DNA of 64,000 nucleotides, from positions 3,224,046 to 3,288,045 of the forward strand of contig NZ_CP024081.1 of assembly GCF_003033885.1 (NCBI RefSeq). Reading direction: 5' to 3'. Below, one piece after another: positions 24,938 through 34,037 of the stretch. Origin of the DNA: Pseudomonas rhizophila (GTDB lineage Bacteria > Pseudomonadota > Gammaproteobacteria > Pseudomonadales > Pseudomonadaceae). A program made the translations under genes and the position numbers. How positions within the stretch are numbered: position 1 is the first letter of the stretch; each line of letters opens with the position of its first letter. A model generated the notes under the pieces. It searched no databases. It was not told where the DNA came from and saw only the letters and a list, made by a program, of their open reading frames with translations.

Positions 24938-26089
24938 TCAATGCTGCGAGCGATATTCAGGCGCGGCTTCCAGCGAGGTCTTGTGAGCGTTTTCCTTGGA
25001 CGTTTGCCCCTGCGTATCGGGTAGCGAGGCGACATGAACGGTACGGGCCGGGATCGCAAACCGCACACCGATTCTGGCGAATTCTTCCATCATGCCCAGG
25101 TTGATCGCCTGTTGGACATCCATGTAAACGTTGTAGCTGGGGTCCAGCACGATGTACACCGTTTCGAATTCCAGTGCGCTCTCGCCGAAACCGCGAAAGT
25201 GCGAGCGGTCGAAGCGGGTCTTTTCCTGAGCCTTGATGATGTTTTCGACGATGACCGGCACTTGCCTTAGCTGTTCTGTCGAGCAGTCATGGGGCAGGGC
25301 GAATTCAAAGACGATCCGTCGTTCCTGAAGCCGTTTGTAGTTCTGAATGGTGGTGCTGATCATTCCGGCATTGGCCATCACGATCTGCTCGCCACCCAGG
25401 CTACGGATCCGCGTGGTTTTCAAGCCGACATGTTCCACGGTGCCGGCCAGGGAACCCACGACAATGAAGTCGCCGACCTCGAACGGTTTGTCCACGGCGA
25501 TGGACAGCGAGGCGAACAGATCACCGAGGATGTTCTGCACCGCCAGCGCCACGGCGATACCACCGACCCCGAGGCTGGCGATAAAGGCGGTGATGTTCAC
25601 GCCCAGGTTGGAGAGCATCGCCAGGAGTACCACGGCCCAGAGAAACACCTTCGCGCCCCACAGGCTCAGGGTGGCCAACGCGCTTTTCTGGTGGATGTCG
25701 GAGTGGCTGTGGCGGGCGAAATAGTGCAGCAACGCCAGGGCAATTGCCCGGTTGGCCCAGAGCCCCACCTGCAAGGCTGCGACCACGAACCAGAGGCTGC
25801 TGACCCGGTCAAGCCAACGCTCCGGCAGGTCCAGGACGCCGACGCCAATGAGGATGGAGGCCAGTAACAACAGCGTATTGCTGGTGCTGGACAGGACTTC
25901 GACGGCGATGTGGCTGACATACGCATCGGGTTTCTGTGCCCGGGCCTGCACTTTTCTCAACAGCAAGCCGATGCCGGCCCTGACGATGATAAAACTCACC
26001 ACCATCACACCCAGGGCCAGGAGCCAGTTGGCGATGGAGATGCCGAGTAATTGGGTGTCGGTAAGGAACTGGAGAGAGCTTGAGTCCAT
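24938..26089 (-). CDS. MscS-family mechanosensitive ion channel
   Basis: A 383-residue channel with about four hydrophobic segments (20-45, 65-90, 100-125, 155-215). The pore-lining helix shows the glycine/alanine pattern SLGVGGIAVALAVQ, followed by NILGDLFASLSIAVDKPFEVGDFI of the beta domain and an alpha-beta C-terminal vestibule to about 355. It releases solutes when membrane tension rises. I prefer the ATG at 26089, which has AGGTGA upstream; an in-frame ATG at 26110 adds seven residues without a ribosome site. It is monocistronic. Confidence 0.92.
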   Translation of the reverse strand: MDSSSLQFLTDTQLLGISIANWLLALGVMVVSFIIVRAGIGLLLRKVQARAQKPDAYVSHIAVEVLSSTSNTLLLLASILIGVGVLDLPERWLDRVSSLWFVVAALQVGLWANRAIALALLHYFARHSHSDIHQKSALATLSLWGAKVFLWAVVLLAMLSNLGVNITAFIASLGVGGIAVALAVQNILGDLFASLSIAVDKPFEVGDFIVVGSLAGTVEHVGLKTTRIRSLGGEQIVMANAGMISTTIQNYKRLQERRIVFEFALPHDCSTEQLRQVPVIVENIIKAQEKTRFDRSHFRGFGESALEFETVYIVLDPSYNVYMDVQQAINLGMMEEFARIGVRFAIPARTVHVASLPDTQGQTSKENAHKTSLEAAPEYRSQH

Positions 26090-26281
26090 GTGAACGGTCA
26101 CCTGTGCCATTGCTGTTCAGGTTTTGGCCCTTGCCGACTTTGGTGTGAGAACCTGGGCAGGGCATGAACCTGGTTAGTTCGCGCAAAGCACGGGCCGTTC
26201 AATTTTGTTCTGCGCGAGCAGTTGCGTAGGAGAGTGCTGGCGGCGTAGTTTCCTGGGCAGAACCTCTGTCAGAGCAATGCC

Positions 26282-26713
26282 ATGCACATGACCGAACTGA
26301 GCAATGAGGAGTTGGAACCGTTGCGCCAGGCGCTGATCCTGGCGGGTCTGCCAGTGGACGACCTGAACCAGCAGGGCCGACGTTTTTTCAGCTTCAGGCA
26401 AGCAGACGCTCAGGCGGCGTTTGGCGGGATCGAGGGGGAGGGCGCGGACCGATTGTTACGCTCTCTGGTGGTCCCTGAGGGGCTGCGGGGGCGCGGCATA
26501 GGCGCAGCGATGCTGGTCGCTCTGGAAGACTTTGCGAAAAACCAAGGTGTGGAGCGCCTTCACCTGCTCACTGCCAGTGCTGCTAGCTTCTTTGTCGCCC
26601 AGGGGTATCAGGCGCGTGACCGTTCGCTGGCGCCGATGTCGATCAGCGAAACGGCCCAATTCAGATCATTGTGCCCGGCCTCGGCGGCCTACCTGAGCAA
26701 ATGCCTCATCTAA
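26282..26713 (+). CDS. arsN2: GNAT acetyltransferase, ArsN2-like
   Basis: A 143-residue GNAT acetyltransferase. The acetyl-CoA loop is VPEGLRGRGIGAAML (about 66-80), and LHLLTASAASFFVAQGYQ and FRSLCPASAAY are typical of ArsN2, linked to resistance to organoarsenicals. No ars operon is adjacent. Instead its stop codon overlaps that of the convergent chromate transporter gene by four bases. The ATG at 26282 is used; an ATG two codons later is equally possible. Acetylation of trivalent arsinothricin-like substrates is inferred from the family and not shown here. Confidence 0.78.
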   Translation: MHMTELSNEELEPLRQALILAGLPVDDLNQQGRRFFSFRQADAQAAFGGIEGEGADRLLRSLVVPEGLRGRGIGAAMLVALEDFAKNQGVERLHLLTASAASFFVAQGYQARDRSLAPMSISETAQFRSLCPASAAYLSKCLI

Positions 26714-28065
26714 CGCAGTAGATGCACGGCCAGGCCGGTCAGTCCGCATCCCAGTAGCACCTGGATGACGCCGCGTTTGTAGCGAAACAGCGCAATGGCG
26801 GCGGCGAGCGCGATGATTGCCGACGGCCAGTCCAGCGCACCGGAAAAACCGCTGGGCCAAAGCACGTGGTAACCGAAGAAGCAGGCCAGGTTGAGGATCA
26901 CCCCGACCACGGCGGCAGTAATCGCCGTCAGCGGTGCGGTGAATTTCAGCTCGTTATGCGTCGACTCCACCAATGGCCCACCCGCGAGGATGAACAGGAA
27001 TGAGGGCAGGAACGTAAACCAGGTCACCAGCGTGGCTGCAACCGCGCCAGCGAGGAAGGCCTGTTCAGGGCCGAACACCTGCATCACGTAGCCACCGACG
27101 AAGCCGACGAAAGCGACCACCATGATCAACGGGCCGGGAGTGGTTTCGCCGAGGGCCAGACCATCGATCATCTGTGTCGGTGTCAGCCAGCCGAAATGTC
27201 CGACAGCGCCTTGATACACATAGGGCAGAACCGCATAGGCTCCACCAAACGTCAGCAAGGCCGCCTTGGTGAAGAACCAGGCCATTTGCGTCAGGGTGCC
27301 TTCCCAGCCGAACAACAGGGCCAACACACCCATCGGCAAGGCCCACAGCAGGGCGCCGATGATCGCCAGCCGGGCCAGTCGCAAGGCGCTGAAGCGGGCA
27401 TGCTCCGGGGGCGGGGTGTCATCGTCGATCAATGCCGGGCCAAAGGATTGATGCGTGGCGTTGTGCCCGCCCAGGCTGAACTTTTCCGGTGCCCAGCGGC
27501 CGCCGACGTACCCGATGACCGCCGCTCCCAGCACGATCAGCGGGAAGGGGAGATTGAAAGCGAATATCGCGGTGAACGAGCCGGCGGCGATGGCCCACAG
27601 CCAACTGTTCTTGAGCGCGCGCGAACCTATCCGGTGGGCGGCATGCACGACGATCGCGGTCACGGCTGGCTTGATGCCATAAAAAATCCCGGCCACCACC
27701 GGCACTTCGCCAAAGGCGACATACAGCCAGGACAATGTGATGAGAATGAACAGCGAAGGCAGCACGAACAGCGCCCCGGCAATGATCCCGCCCCAGCTGC
27801 GGTGCATCAGCCAGCCCAGGTACGTCGCCAATTGCTGCGCCTCGGGGCCTGGCAGCAGCATGCAGTAATTGAGGGCATGCAGAAAGCGTCGTTCGGAAAT
27901 CCAGCGTCGGCGCTCCACCAGCTCCTGGTGCATGATCGAGATTTGTCCTGCCGGCCCACCGAAGCTGATAAAGCCCAGCTTGAGCCAGAACCAGAACGCC
28001 TCGCGCAAGCTGATGGCCGAGGGGCTGGACAACGGGTCGTCGACGGTCGGGATGGGTTTATTCAT
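26710..28065 (-). CDS. chrA: Chromate transporter ChrA (long-chain form)
   Basis: A 451-residue CHR-family protein made of two homologous halves. Each half carries a FGG(P/A) signature (KLGFISFGGPAGQISIM near 30 and LLTFGGAYAVLP near 280) and a GPGPEAQ/GETTPGP motif, with about ten to twelve helices. It exports chromate, using the proton gradient or sulfate exchange. The ATG at 28065 is used because it precedes the conserved LREAFWFWLKLGF by about 20 residues. It converges on the arsN2-like gene with overlapping stops, which makes a small metal/metalloid island of two genes. Confidence 0.93.
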   Translation of the reverse strand: MNKPIPTVDDPLSSPSAISLREAFWFWLKLGFISFGGPAGQISIMHQELVERRRWISERRFLHALNYCMLLPGPEAQQLATYLGWLMHRSWGGIIAGALFVLPSLFILITLSWLYVAFGEVPVVAGIFYGIKPAVTAIVVHAAHRIGSRALKNSWLWAIAAGSFTAIFAFNLPFPLIVLGAAVIGYVGGRWAPEKFSLGGHNATHQSFGPALIDDDTPPPEHARFSALRLARLAIIGALLWALPMGVLALLFGWEGTLTQMAWFFTKAALLTFGGAYAVLPYVYQGAVGHFGWLTPTQMIDGLALGETTPGPLIMVVAFVGFVGGYVMQVFGPEQAFLAGAVAATLVTWFTFLPSFLFILAGGPLVESTHNELKFTAPLTAITAAVVGVILNLACFFGYHVLWPSGFSGALDWPSAIIALAAAIALFRYKRGVIQVLLGCGLTGLAVHLLR

Positions 28066-28365
28066 GGTCGGCCGGTGCTTGGATGGCAAAGGCGACCTAC
28101 GTTATGGGGCGTTACGCAATTTTGATAGCCCTGGCAAAGCGATTCATGAAAAAAACCGGCTTTCCGGGATTGTCGCCATTGAGGGGGATTTTCCGGCCAG
28201 AACGGGTGAATTTGACAGGGCCATGCGCAGGATTTTGGATCCATTGAGCCACCCATCGGCTATGCCACACCGGCAAATTGCCGCCCCCCCAGGCGGTAGG
28301 CTAAGCTCACGAATATTGGGGGCTTTGAGGGTTTCGCTCATGCTTTGCCCCCCTCAGGAATTCGC
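28066..28365. other. Intergenic region between chrA and GGDEF gene
   Basis: This 300-base gap separates divergent genes. I see no open frame with coding character, no REP element and no strong hairpin. A short CCGG-CTTT-CCGG palindrome lies near 28152-28163. Promoters for both genes presumably lie here, but no convincing -35/-10 pair stands out. Confidence 0.4.
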
Positions 28366-29937
28366 TTGCCTATCCCCCATTTTGATCCGTTCCATGTCCC
28401 CGGCGGTGCCCTCAAGCGCCTGCCGTTGCTCAAGGCAGCGGTGGCGTTTATCGCGGCGGTCTGCCTGTGCCTGTGTGGCCTGCTTTTTTTGCAACTGGAA
28501 CAGTCTCGTCGCTACGATCTGGAGTCGGCGCGCACCGCCTCAGCCAACCTCACCCGGGCCATGGCCCAACAGGCTCAGGACACGTTCCAGCAGACAGACC
28601 TGGTCCTGACCAGCCTGGCGGACTGGATAGAGAGCGACGGTTTCGGTCCGGCGCTGCAACCACGTCTGCAGAAAACCTTTGCCCGGCGCGTGCAAGCCCT
28701 GGAGCAATTGCATGGCCTGTTCCTGTTCGACAAGCACGGTCATTGGGTCATTACGTCCTTTGAACAACTGCACAGGGGCCCAGGGGTAGCAGATCGGGAC
28801 TACTTTACGTTCCATCAGCAGAACACCGCCCTGACCACTCATATCGGGCCTGCTATCCGCAGTCGACAAAATGGCGACTGGATCATCCCGGTGTCGCGGC
28901 GCTTGAATGATCAGGACGGCAATTTCCAGGGCGTATTGTTGGCCGGGATCAAGATGTCGTACTTCGATCGATTCTTCGAAAGCTTCAGCCTCGCTGACCA
29001 AGACGAGATGGTCCTGGCCTTGTCCGACGGGACCTTGCTAGCCCGGCGGCCCTTCGACGAGGCGAAAATCGGTCGATCCCTGGCCGAGGAACCGGTCTTT
29101 CAACATGAGCCGTACGGCGAAAGCGTCGGCACCGCGACCATCCGTTCCGCTGCCGATGGCGTCCTCAGGCTCTATGACCACCAGCATTTACAGGCCTATC
29201 CACTGGTGGTCACTGCCGCGATGTCCGAACAGGCGATCCTGGCGGGTTGGCACGACAGAGCCTTCAAATCCAGTCTGATCGTGGCAGTGGTGGTATTAGG
29301 TATCTGCCTGTTCGGCTGGGTGTTCGTGCGTCAGGTGCGCAACAGCGAACGGATCGAAGCGGACCTGCGCAAGGCCCAGGAAGCGTTGGAACTGATTGCC
29401 ACCCATGACAGCCTGACCGGGCTTGCGAACCGTCGGCTGTTCGAGCGGGCCCTGGACATCGAGTTCGGCCGGGGCGCCCGCCAGCGCAGCCCCTTGAGCC
29501 TGATCATGCTCGATATCGATTTCTTCAAGCGTTACAACGACACCTACGGCCACGTGGCCGGGGATCATTGTCTGGCAGAAATGGCGAAGGTGCTCAAGGG
29601 TTGCTGTCATCGCAAGGCTGACCTTGCCGTGCGTTATGGCGGCGAGGAGTTCGCGGTGCTGCTGCCCGATACCAACCTGCAAGGGGCCTTGGCCCTGGCC
29701 GAGCAGATCCGCCGCAGCGTTATCGACCAACACATCACCCATGCCGGCTCTCCTACCGGCTACTTGACGGTGAGCCTGGGCTGCTACGCGTTTGTGCCCA
29801 GCAGTCTGGACAGCATTGAAGTGTTCCTCCAGCGGGCCGACGCGGCGCTTTATCAGGCCAAGCACAGCGGACGCAACCGAGTGGCGGCGTTATCGATGGA
29901 AGACGGGTTTGATACGCTGGCGCGCTCGGATCGCTGA
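28366..29937 (+). CDS. Diguanylate cyclase with periplasmic sensor (dCACHE-like) domain
   Basis: A 523-residue protein. A membrane helix (about 23-45) is followed by a periplasmic sensing region (about 46-300, dCACHE-like, containing DKHGHWVITS and DRDYF). A second helix spans about 305-328, and the cytoplasmic GGDEF domain carries GGEEF at 425-429 with the I-site RKAD (416-419) five residues before it. The likely start is TTG at 28366, seven bases after AGGA; an upstream TTG at 28345 lacks a site. It makes c-di-GMP in response to an unknown extracellular small molecule. CACHE domains often bind amino acids or organic acids. Confidence 0.9.
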   Translation: MPIPHFDPFHVPGGALKRLPLLKAAVAFIAAVCLCLCGLLFLQLEQSRRYDLESARTASANLTRAMAQQAQDTFQQTDLVLTSLADWIESDGFGPALQPRLQKTFARRVQALEQLHGLFLFDKHGHWVITSFEQLHRGPGVADRDYFTFHQQNTALTTHIGPAIRSRQNGDWIIPVSRRLNDQDGNFQGVLLAGIKMSYFDRFFESFSLADQDEMVLALSDGTLLARRPFDEAKIGRSLAEEPVFQHEPYGESVGTATIRSAADGVLRLYDHQHLQAYPLVVTAAMSEQAILAGWHDRAFKSSLIVAVVVLGICLFGWVFVRQVRNSERIEADLRKAQEALELIATHDSLTGLANRRLFERALDIEFGRGARQRSPLSLIMLDIDFFKRYNDTYGHVAGDHCLAEMAKVLKGCCHRKADLAVRYGGEEFAVLLPDTNLQGALALAEQIRRSVIDQHITHAGSPTGYLTVSLGCYAFVPSSLDSIEVFLQRADAALYQAKHSGRNRVAALSMEDGFDTLARSDR

Positions 29938-30044
29938 GGTCGCAGAAATCATCAAAATCGATGGCCGGGAGATCGTACATCGTTGCAACCACCACGGTGG
30001 CTTGTCGGTCACAGCTAGTGTCCTGGATCTGGAGCTCTGGCCCG

Positions 30045-30839
30045 ATGAAAAACCTGCGCATAGCGACCTTCAATATCAACGGCATCCGGGCTCGACTGCC
30101 CAATCTGCTGGAGTGGCTGGAGCGGGAGAAATCCGACATTGTCTGCTTGCAGGAACTCAAGGCAGCGGACAAGGATTTCCCCACAGCGCAGCTGGAATCG
30201 GTCGGTTACGGATCGCTCTGGCACGGCCAGGCGTCCTGGAATGGCGTTGCGATCCTGGCCCGTGATGCGCAACCGCTGGAGAGCCGCCGTGGCTTGCCCG
30301 GTGGCGACGATGACCGCCACAGTCGTTACCTGGAGGCAGCGGTGCATGGCGTGCTGGTGGGTTGTCTTTATCTGCCTAACGGCAACCCGCAACCAGGGCC
30401 CAAATTCGATTACAAACTGGCCTGGTTCGAACGGCTGATCGCTTATGCCCAGGGGCTGCAGGCCAGCGATCATCCGGTGGTGCTGGCGGGTGACTACAAC
30501 GTGGTGCCCACCGATCTGGACATCTACAACCCGCGTTCCTGGCTCAAGGATGCCCTGCTGCAACCCGAAAGCCGCGAGTGTTATCAGCGGCTGCTCGACC
30601 AGGGTTGGACCGATTCATTGCGCCACCTGTACCCGGACGAGCGGGTATACACCTTCTGGGATTATTTCCGTCAGCACTGGCAAAAGAACTCTGGGCTGCG
30701 CATCGATCACCTGCTGCTCAACCCGGCGGCCAGTCCTTATCTGAGCGAGGCGGGCGTGGACGCATGGGTCAGGAATCAACCGCATCCCAGCGACCATGCT
30801 CCGACCTGGATCCGGCTCGCTTCGCGAAAACGTCGGTGA
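30045..30839 (+). CDS. xthA: Exonuclease III-family AP endonuclease
   Basis: A 264-residue DNA repair enzyme of the Mg-dependent exo/endo-phosphatase fold. It cleaves 5' to abasic sites and removes 3' blocking groups. The catalytic residues are visible: N10 (ATFNINGIR), E37 (LQELK), D and N in GDYNVVPTD, and the terminal HPSDHAP motif. The start at 30045 gives the family-standard MKNLRIATFNI. Pseudomonads usually carry two xthA paralogues; which one this is cannot be told from the window. It is monocistronic. Confidence 0.94.
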   Translation: MKNLRIATFNINGIRARLPNLLEWLEREKSDIVCLQELKAADKDFPTAQLESVGYGSLWHGQASWNGVAILARDAQPLESRRGLPGGDDDRHSRYLEAAVHGVLVGCLYLPNGNPQPGPKFDYKLAWFERLIAYAQGLQASDHPVVLAGDYNVVPTDLDIYNPRSWLKDALLQPESRECYQRLLDQGWTDSLRHLYPDERVYTFWDYFRQHWQKNSGLRIDHLLLNPAASPYLSEAGVDAWVRNQPHPSDHAPTWIRLASRKRR

Positions 30840-30949
30840 GGGAGCGAGGTCTGCGGTCGGTTATTGTCTCGCAAAGGCGAATGCCTTATATCTGCACCCC
30901 AGCAGCGGACTTTTTGTAAGCCCTGCACTGGACAGGAAAGGACATCCTC

Positions 30950-31768
30950 ATGAGCCAAACCCGACTGAACGATTCGGGCCGTTATCTGCAACGCCTGGGC
31001 TTCGACACACCGCCAGCCCCGACCCTCGACACCTTGCGCCTGCTTCAACGACGCCACACCGCCGAGTTCCCCTTTGAAACCCTTTCGACGCTGCTGGGCC
31101 AACCCGTCCCCATCGACCTCGAATCAGTGGAGCGAAAAGTCTTCGAACAAGGCCGCGGCGGCTACTGCTATGAGCTCAATCAATTGTTCCTGGCGCTGCT
31201 GTTGGAACTGGGCTTCGAAGCCCGAGGCATCACCGGACGGGTGGTGATGAATGCCCCCGAGGGTGCCTGGCCCGCCCGCACCCACCGCCTCAGCCTGGTG
31301 ACGCTTGACGGCGTGCGTTACACCACCGATGTCGGCTTCGGCGGCATGGTGCCTACTGCGCCGCTGCTGCTGGACAGCCGTGACATCCAGGCCACTCCCC
31401 ACGAACCCTATCGCATCGAGGCTCACCCGGACGGCTATCTGCTGCGTGCCTGCGTGGCCGACGAATGGCGGCCGATGTACCTGTTCGATCTGCAGCGCCA
31501 GGAAGACATCGACTACACCGTCGGCAATTGGTACGTCAGCAACCACCCCGAGTCGCCATTCATGGGCCGGTTGATGGTGGCTCGCACTGGCGATGGATTG
31601 CGCAAGACCCTGAACGGAAACAGCTATGCCTTGCACCGGATAGGCGAGCAAAGCGAGCGCCGGACAATCACCGACGCCGACGAACTGATCGACCTGCTGG
31701 AAAACGAGTTTGGTCTGCGCGTACCGCCACGCGAGCTTTTACGGCCCGCCGTGGTTGGGCTTCTGTAA
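30950..31768 (+). CDS. nat: Arylamine N-acetyltransferase
   Basis: A 272-residue NAT/NhoA enzyme that moves acetyl from acetyl-CoA to arylamines, hydrazines or N-hydroxyarylamines. The triad is complete: C73 (RGGYCYELN), H112 (ARTHRLSLV) and D127 (YTTDVGFGG). The start at 30950 has AGGA nine bases upstream. The length equals the family norm. It stands 110 bases after xthA on the same strand and may share its transcript. Its role is detoxification or secondary metabolism; the physiological substrate is unknown. Confidence 0.94.
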   Translation: MSQTRLNDSGRYLQRLGFDTPPAPTLDTLRLLQRRHTAEFPFETLSTLLGQPVPIDLESVERKVFEQGRGGYCYELNQLFLALLLELGFEARGITGRVVMNAPEGAWPARTHRLSLVTLDGVRYTTDVGFGGMVPTAPLLLDSRDIQATPHEPYRIEAHPDGYLLRACVADEWRPMYLFDLQRQEDIDYTVGNWYVSNHPESPFMGRLMVARTGDGLRKTLNGNSYALHRIGEQSERRTITDADELIDLLENEFGLRVPPRELLRPAVVGLL

Positions 31769-31827
31769 CGAAGTGGGGTAGCAGGGGAGGCGCAAGGATC
31801 CGCGGGAGAGGATGGCTGTGCGCAATA

Positions 31828-31857
31828 AGTTGTATACAACTCTATGGACATTTGTCC
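31828..31857 (+). promoter_or_regulatory. Palindromic operator candidates upstream of NCS2 permease gene
   Basis: AGTTGTATACAACT (31828-31841) is a perfect 14-base palindrome of the type bound by GntR-family FadR/VanR regulators (core TTGTATACAA). Five bases later, GGACA-TT-TGTCC (31846-31857) forms a second inverted repeat. Both lie 50-80 bases before the permease start, in the expected promoter zone. No gntR gene is adjacent. The regulator and its ligand are inferred only from the motif. Confidence 0.55.
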
Positions 31858-31908
31858 TGAGTTTTGAATACAGTGTGCGCATAACAAAAAACAGGGAACT
31901 CCCGAACC

Positions 31909-33429
31909 ATGAAAACGCCCCATGTTTCACTCCCACGGCCCGAGGACGAAAACCTTGGCGTCGGCGCGAATATGGCTTACGGCCTGCAACATGTGTTGAC
32001 CATGTACGGTGGCATCGTCGCTGTGCCACTGATCATCGGTCAGGCCGCCGGTTTGTCACCGGCGGACATCGGCCTGTTGATCGCGGCGTCATTGTTCGCG
32101 GGGGGGCTTGCAACATTGTTGCAAACCCTTGGCCTGCCGTTTTTCGGCTGTCAGTTGCCTCTCGTGCAGGGCGTTTCGTTTTCCGGGGTCGCGACCATGG
32201 TGGCGATCGTCGGCAGCGGCGGAGAAGGGGGGTTCCAGGCCATCCTCGGAGCGGTGATCGCCGCGTCCTTGATCGGCTTACTGATTACTCCGGTGTTCTC
32301 GCGAATCACCCGGTTCTTTCCGCCGCTGGTCACTGGCATCGTCATCACCACCATTGGCCTGACCTTGATGCCGGTAGCCGCTCGCTGGGCGATGGGCGGC
32401 AATAGCCACGCCGCCGATTTCGGCAGCATGGCCAATATCGGTTTGGCCGCCGTCACCCTGGTCCTGGTGCTGCTGCTGAGCAAAATGGGCAGCGCGACGA
32501 TCTCGCGGCTGTCGATTCTGCTGGCAATGGTCATTGGTACGGTCATCGCCGTATTCCTGGGCATGGCGGACTTTTCATCCGTCAGCCAAGGCCCGATGTT
32601 CGGCTTCCCCACACCTTTCCACTTTGGCATGCCGACTTTTCATGTCGCGGCCATTCTGTCGATGTGCATCGTGATCATGGTGACATTGGTGGAAACGTCC
32701 GCCGATATCCTCGCGGTGGGCGAGATCATCGACACCAAAGTCGACTCCAGGCGTCTGGGTAACGGCTTGCGGGCCGACATGCTGTCGAGCATGATCGCGC
32801 CGATCTTTGGCTCTTTCACCCAGAGCGCCTTTGCCCAGAATGTCGGGCTGGTGGCGGTGACGGGGATCAAGAGCCGTTTTGTGGTGGCAACTGGCGGGGT
32901 ATTTCTGGTGGTACTCGGCCTGCTGCCGTTCATGGGCCGAGTGATCGCCGCGGTGCCGACTTCGGTGTTGGGCGGTGCCGGTATCGTGCTGTTCGGCACC
33001 GTGGCTGCCAGCGGCATCCGCACGCTGTCAAAAGTCGACTACCGCAACAACGTCAACCTGATCATCGTCGCCACCTCTATCGGTTTCGGCATGATTCCCA
33101 TCGCCGCGCCGAATTTCTACGATCATTTCCCGAGCTGGTTCGCGACGATCTTCCATTCGGGCATCAGCTCTTCGGCGATCATGGCAATCGTGCTGAACCT
33201 GGCCTTCAATCACTTCACCCGGGGTAACTCGGATCAACAGTCCGTATTCGCCGCCGGTACCGAGCGGGTGTTGCGTTATCAGGACCTGGCGGCGCTGCGT
33301 GAAGGCGACTACTTCAGTGACGGCAAGCTGCACGACTGCGATGGCAACGAGATTCCGGTGGTGGCGGAGGCAGCCCATGCACCGGTAGAGCATGGCCCGG
33401 TACGATTGAAAAGCAGCGAGCACGTCTAG
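31909..33429 (+). CDS. Nucleobase:cation symporter-2 (uracil-xanthine permease family)
   Basis: A 506-residue inner-membrane transporter with about twelve helices and the NAT/NCS2 signature QNVGLVAVTG. An N-terminal PHVSLPRPEDENLGVGANMAYGLQHVLTMYGG is typical of purine (xanthine/urate) permeases in Pseudomonas. It imports a nucleobase with protons or sodium. A TTGTATACAA palindrome lies in its promoter region and a strong terminator follows its stop, so it is a single-gene unit. Urate or xanthine is the likeliest substrate; uracil is the alternative. Confidence 0.92.
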   Translation: MKTPHVSLPRPEDENLGVGANMAYGLQHVLTMYGGIVAVPLIIGQAAGLSPADIGLLIAASLFAGGLATLLQTLGLPFFGCQLPLVQGVSFSGVATMVAIVGSGGEGGFQAILGAVIAASLIGLLITPVFSRITRFFPPLVTGIVITTIGLTLMPVAARWAMGGNSHAADFGSMANIGLAAVTLVLVLLLSKMGSATISRLSILLAMVIGTVIAVFLGMADFSSVSQGPMFGFPTPFHFGMPTFHVAAILSMCIVIMVTLVETSADILAVGEIIDTKVDSRRLGNGLRADMLSSMIAPIFGSFTQSAFAQNVGLVAVTGIKSRFVVATGGVFLVVLGLLPFMGRVIAAVPTSVLGGAGIVLFGTVAASGIRTLSKVDYRNNVNLIIVATSIGFGMIPIAAPNFYDHFPSWFATIFHSGISSSAIMAIVLNLAFNHFTRGNSDQQSVFAAGTERVLRYQDLAALREGDYFSDGKLHDCDGNEIPVVAEAAHAPVEHGPVRLKSSEHV

Positions 33430-33473
33430 CCTCGTGACGACGGCGCTTGCTCGGCTTTATGTCTCTTAATAAG

Positions 33474-33511
33474 GAAAGGCCTGTGATCGAGGATCACAGG
33501 CCTTTCTTTTT
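33474..33511 (+). terminator. Strong intrinsic terminator after NCS2 permease gene
   Basis: A perfect 15-bp stem (GAAAGGCCTGTGATC at 33474-33488 with its complement at 33492-33506), a GAG loop and a following T-run. It ends the permease transcript, and the stem could also stop transcripts of the convergent small gene. Confidence 0.92.
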
Positions 33512-33525
33512 GCCTCAGAGACTGA

Positions 33526-33876
33526 TCACCAGCGCCCGTAATGACCGCGCGGTGGGCCGTAGTAATAGCCCCGTGGTGGCCCGTAATACACCGGCGCCGG
33601 ACGATAGTAGACAGGGCGCTCGATGTAGACCGGCTGTGGTTGGTAGTAGACCGGTGGCGGCTGCTGCACATAAACCGGTTGTGGCTGGACGTACACCGGT
33701 TGCTGCACGTAGACCGGACGATCACGGTTGATGATCGCTGAGCCGACGATGGCCGAACCAACGATTGCGCCAAACACGGCGGGCCCCTCCCAACCACCTC
33801 GACCATGGGCGGATGCCTGGCCGGTGACCGCGAGTGCCCCCATGAGCAGGGCGATGATGGGGAGTTGACGGTTCAT
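33526..33876 (-). CDS. Secreted Val/Tyr/Pro-rich repeat protein, 116 aa
   Basis: A 116-residue protein with a signal peptide (cleavage near ASA, residue 23) and a glycine/alanine segment GAIVGSAIVGSA that resembles a glycine-zipper. The tail is built from short PVYVQQ / PVYYRP repeats with many tyrosines. GAGGAA lies seven bases before the ATG at 33876. Glycine-zipper proteins with tyrosine-rich tails are seen among outer-membrane and surface proteins, but no precise function is known. It is convergent with the NCS2 permease across a bidirectional stem. Confidence 0.8.
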   Translation of the reverse strand: MNRQLPIIALLMGALAVTGQASAHGRGGWEGPAVFGAIVGSAIVGSAIINRDRPVYVQQPVYVQPQPVYVQQPPPVYYQPQPVYIERPVYYRPAPVYYGPPRGYYYGPPRGHYGRW

Positions 33877-34037
33877 AACGATTCCTCGTTTTGGCCCCGG
33901 CGCCTGTGGTCTGCAACAGACCCGAATGAGGGTCGCGGGGATACTTGCTCTGACAGCGATTTTTTCAGAATTTGCCGTGCCGTTGGGTAAATATTGTGTA
34001 AGGTCTGTAGCGGTTTCTTTACTGCAAGGAGTCACGC

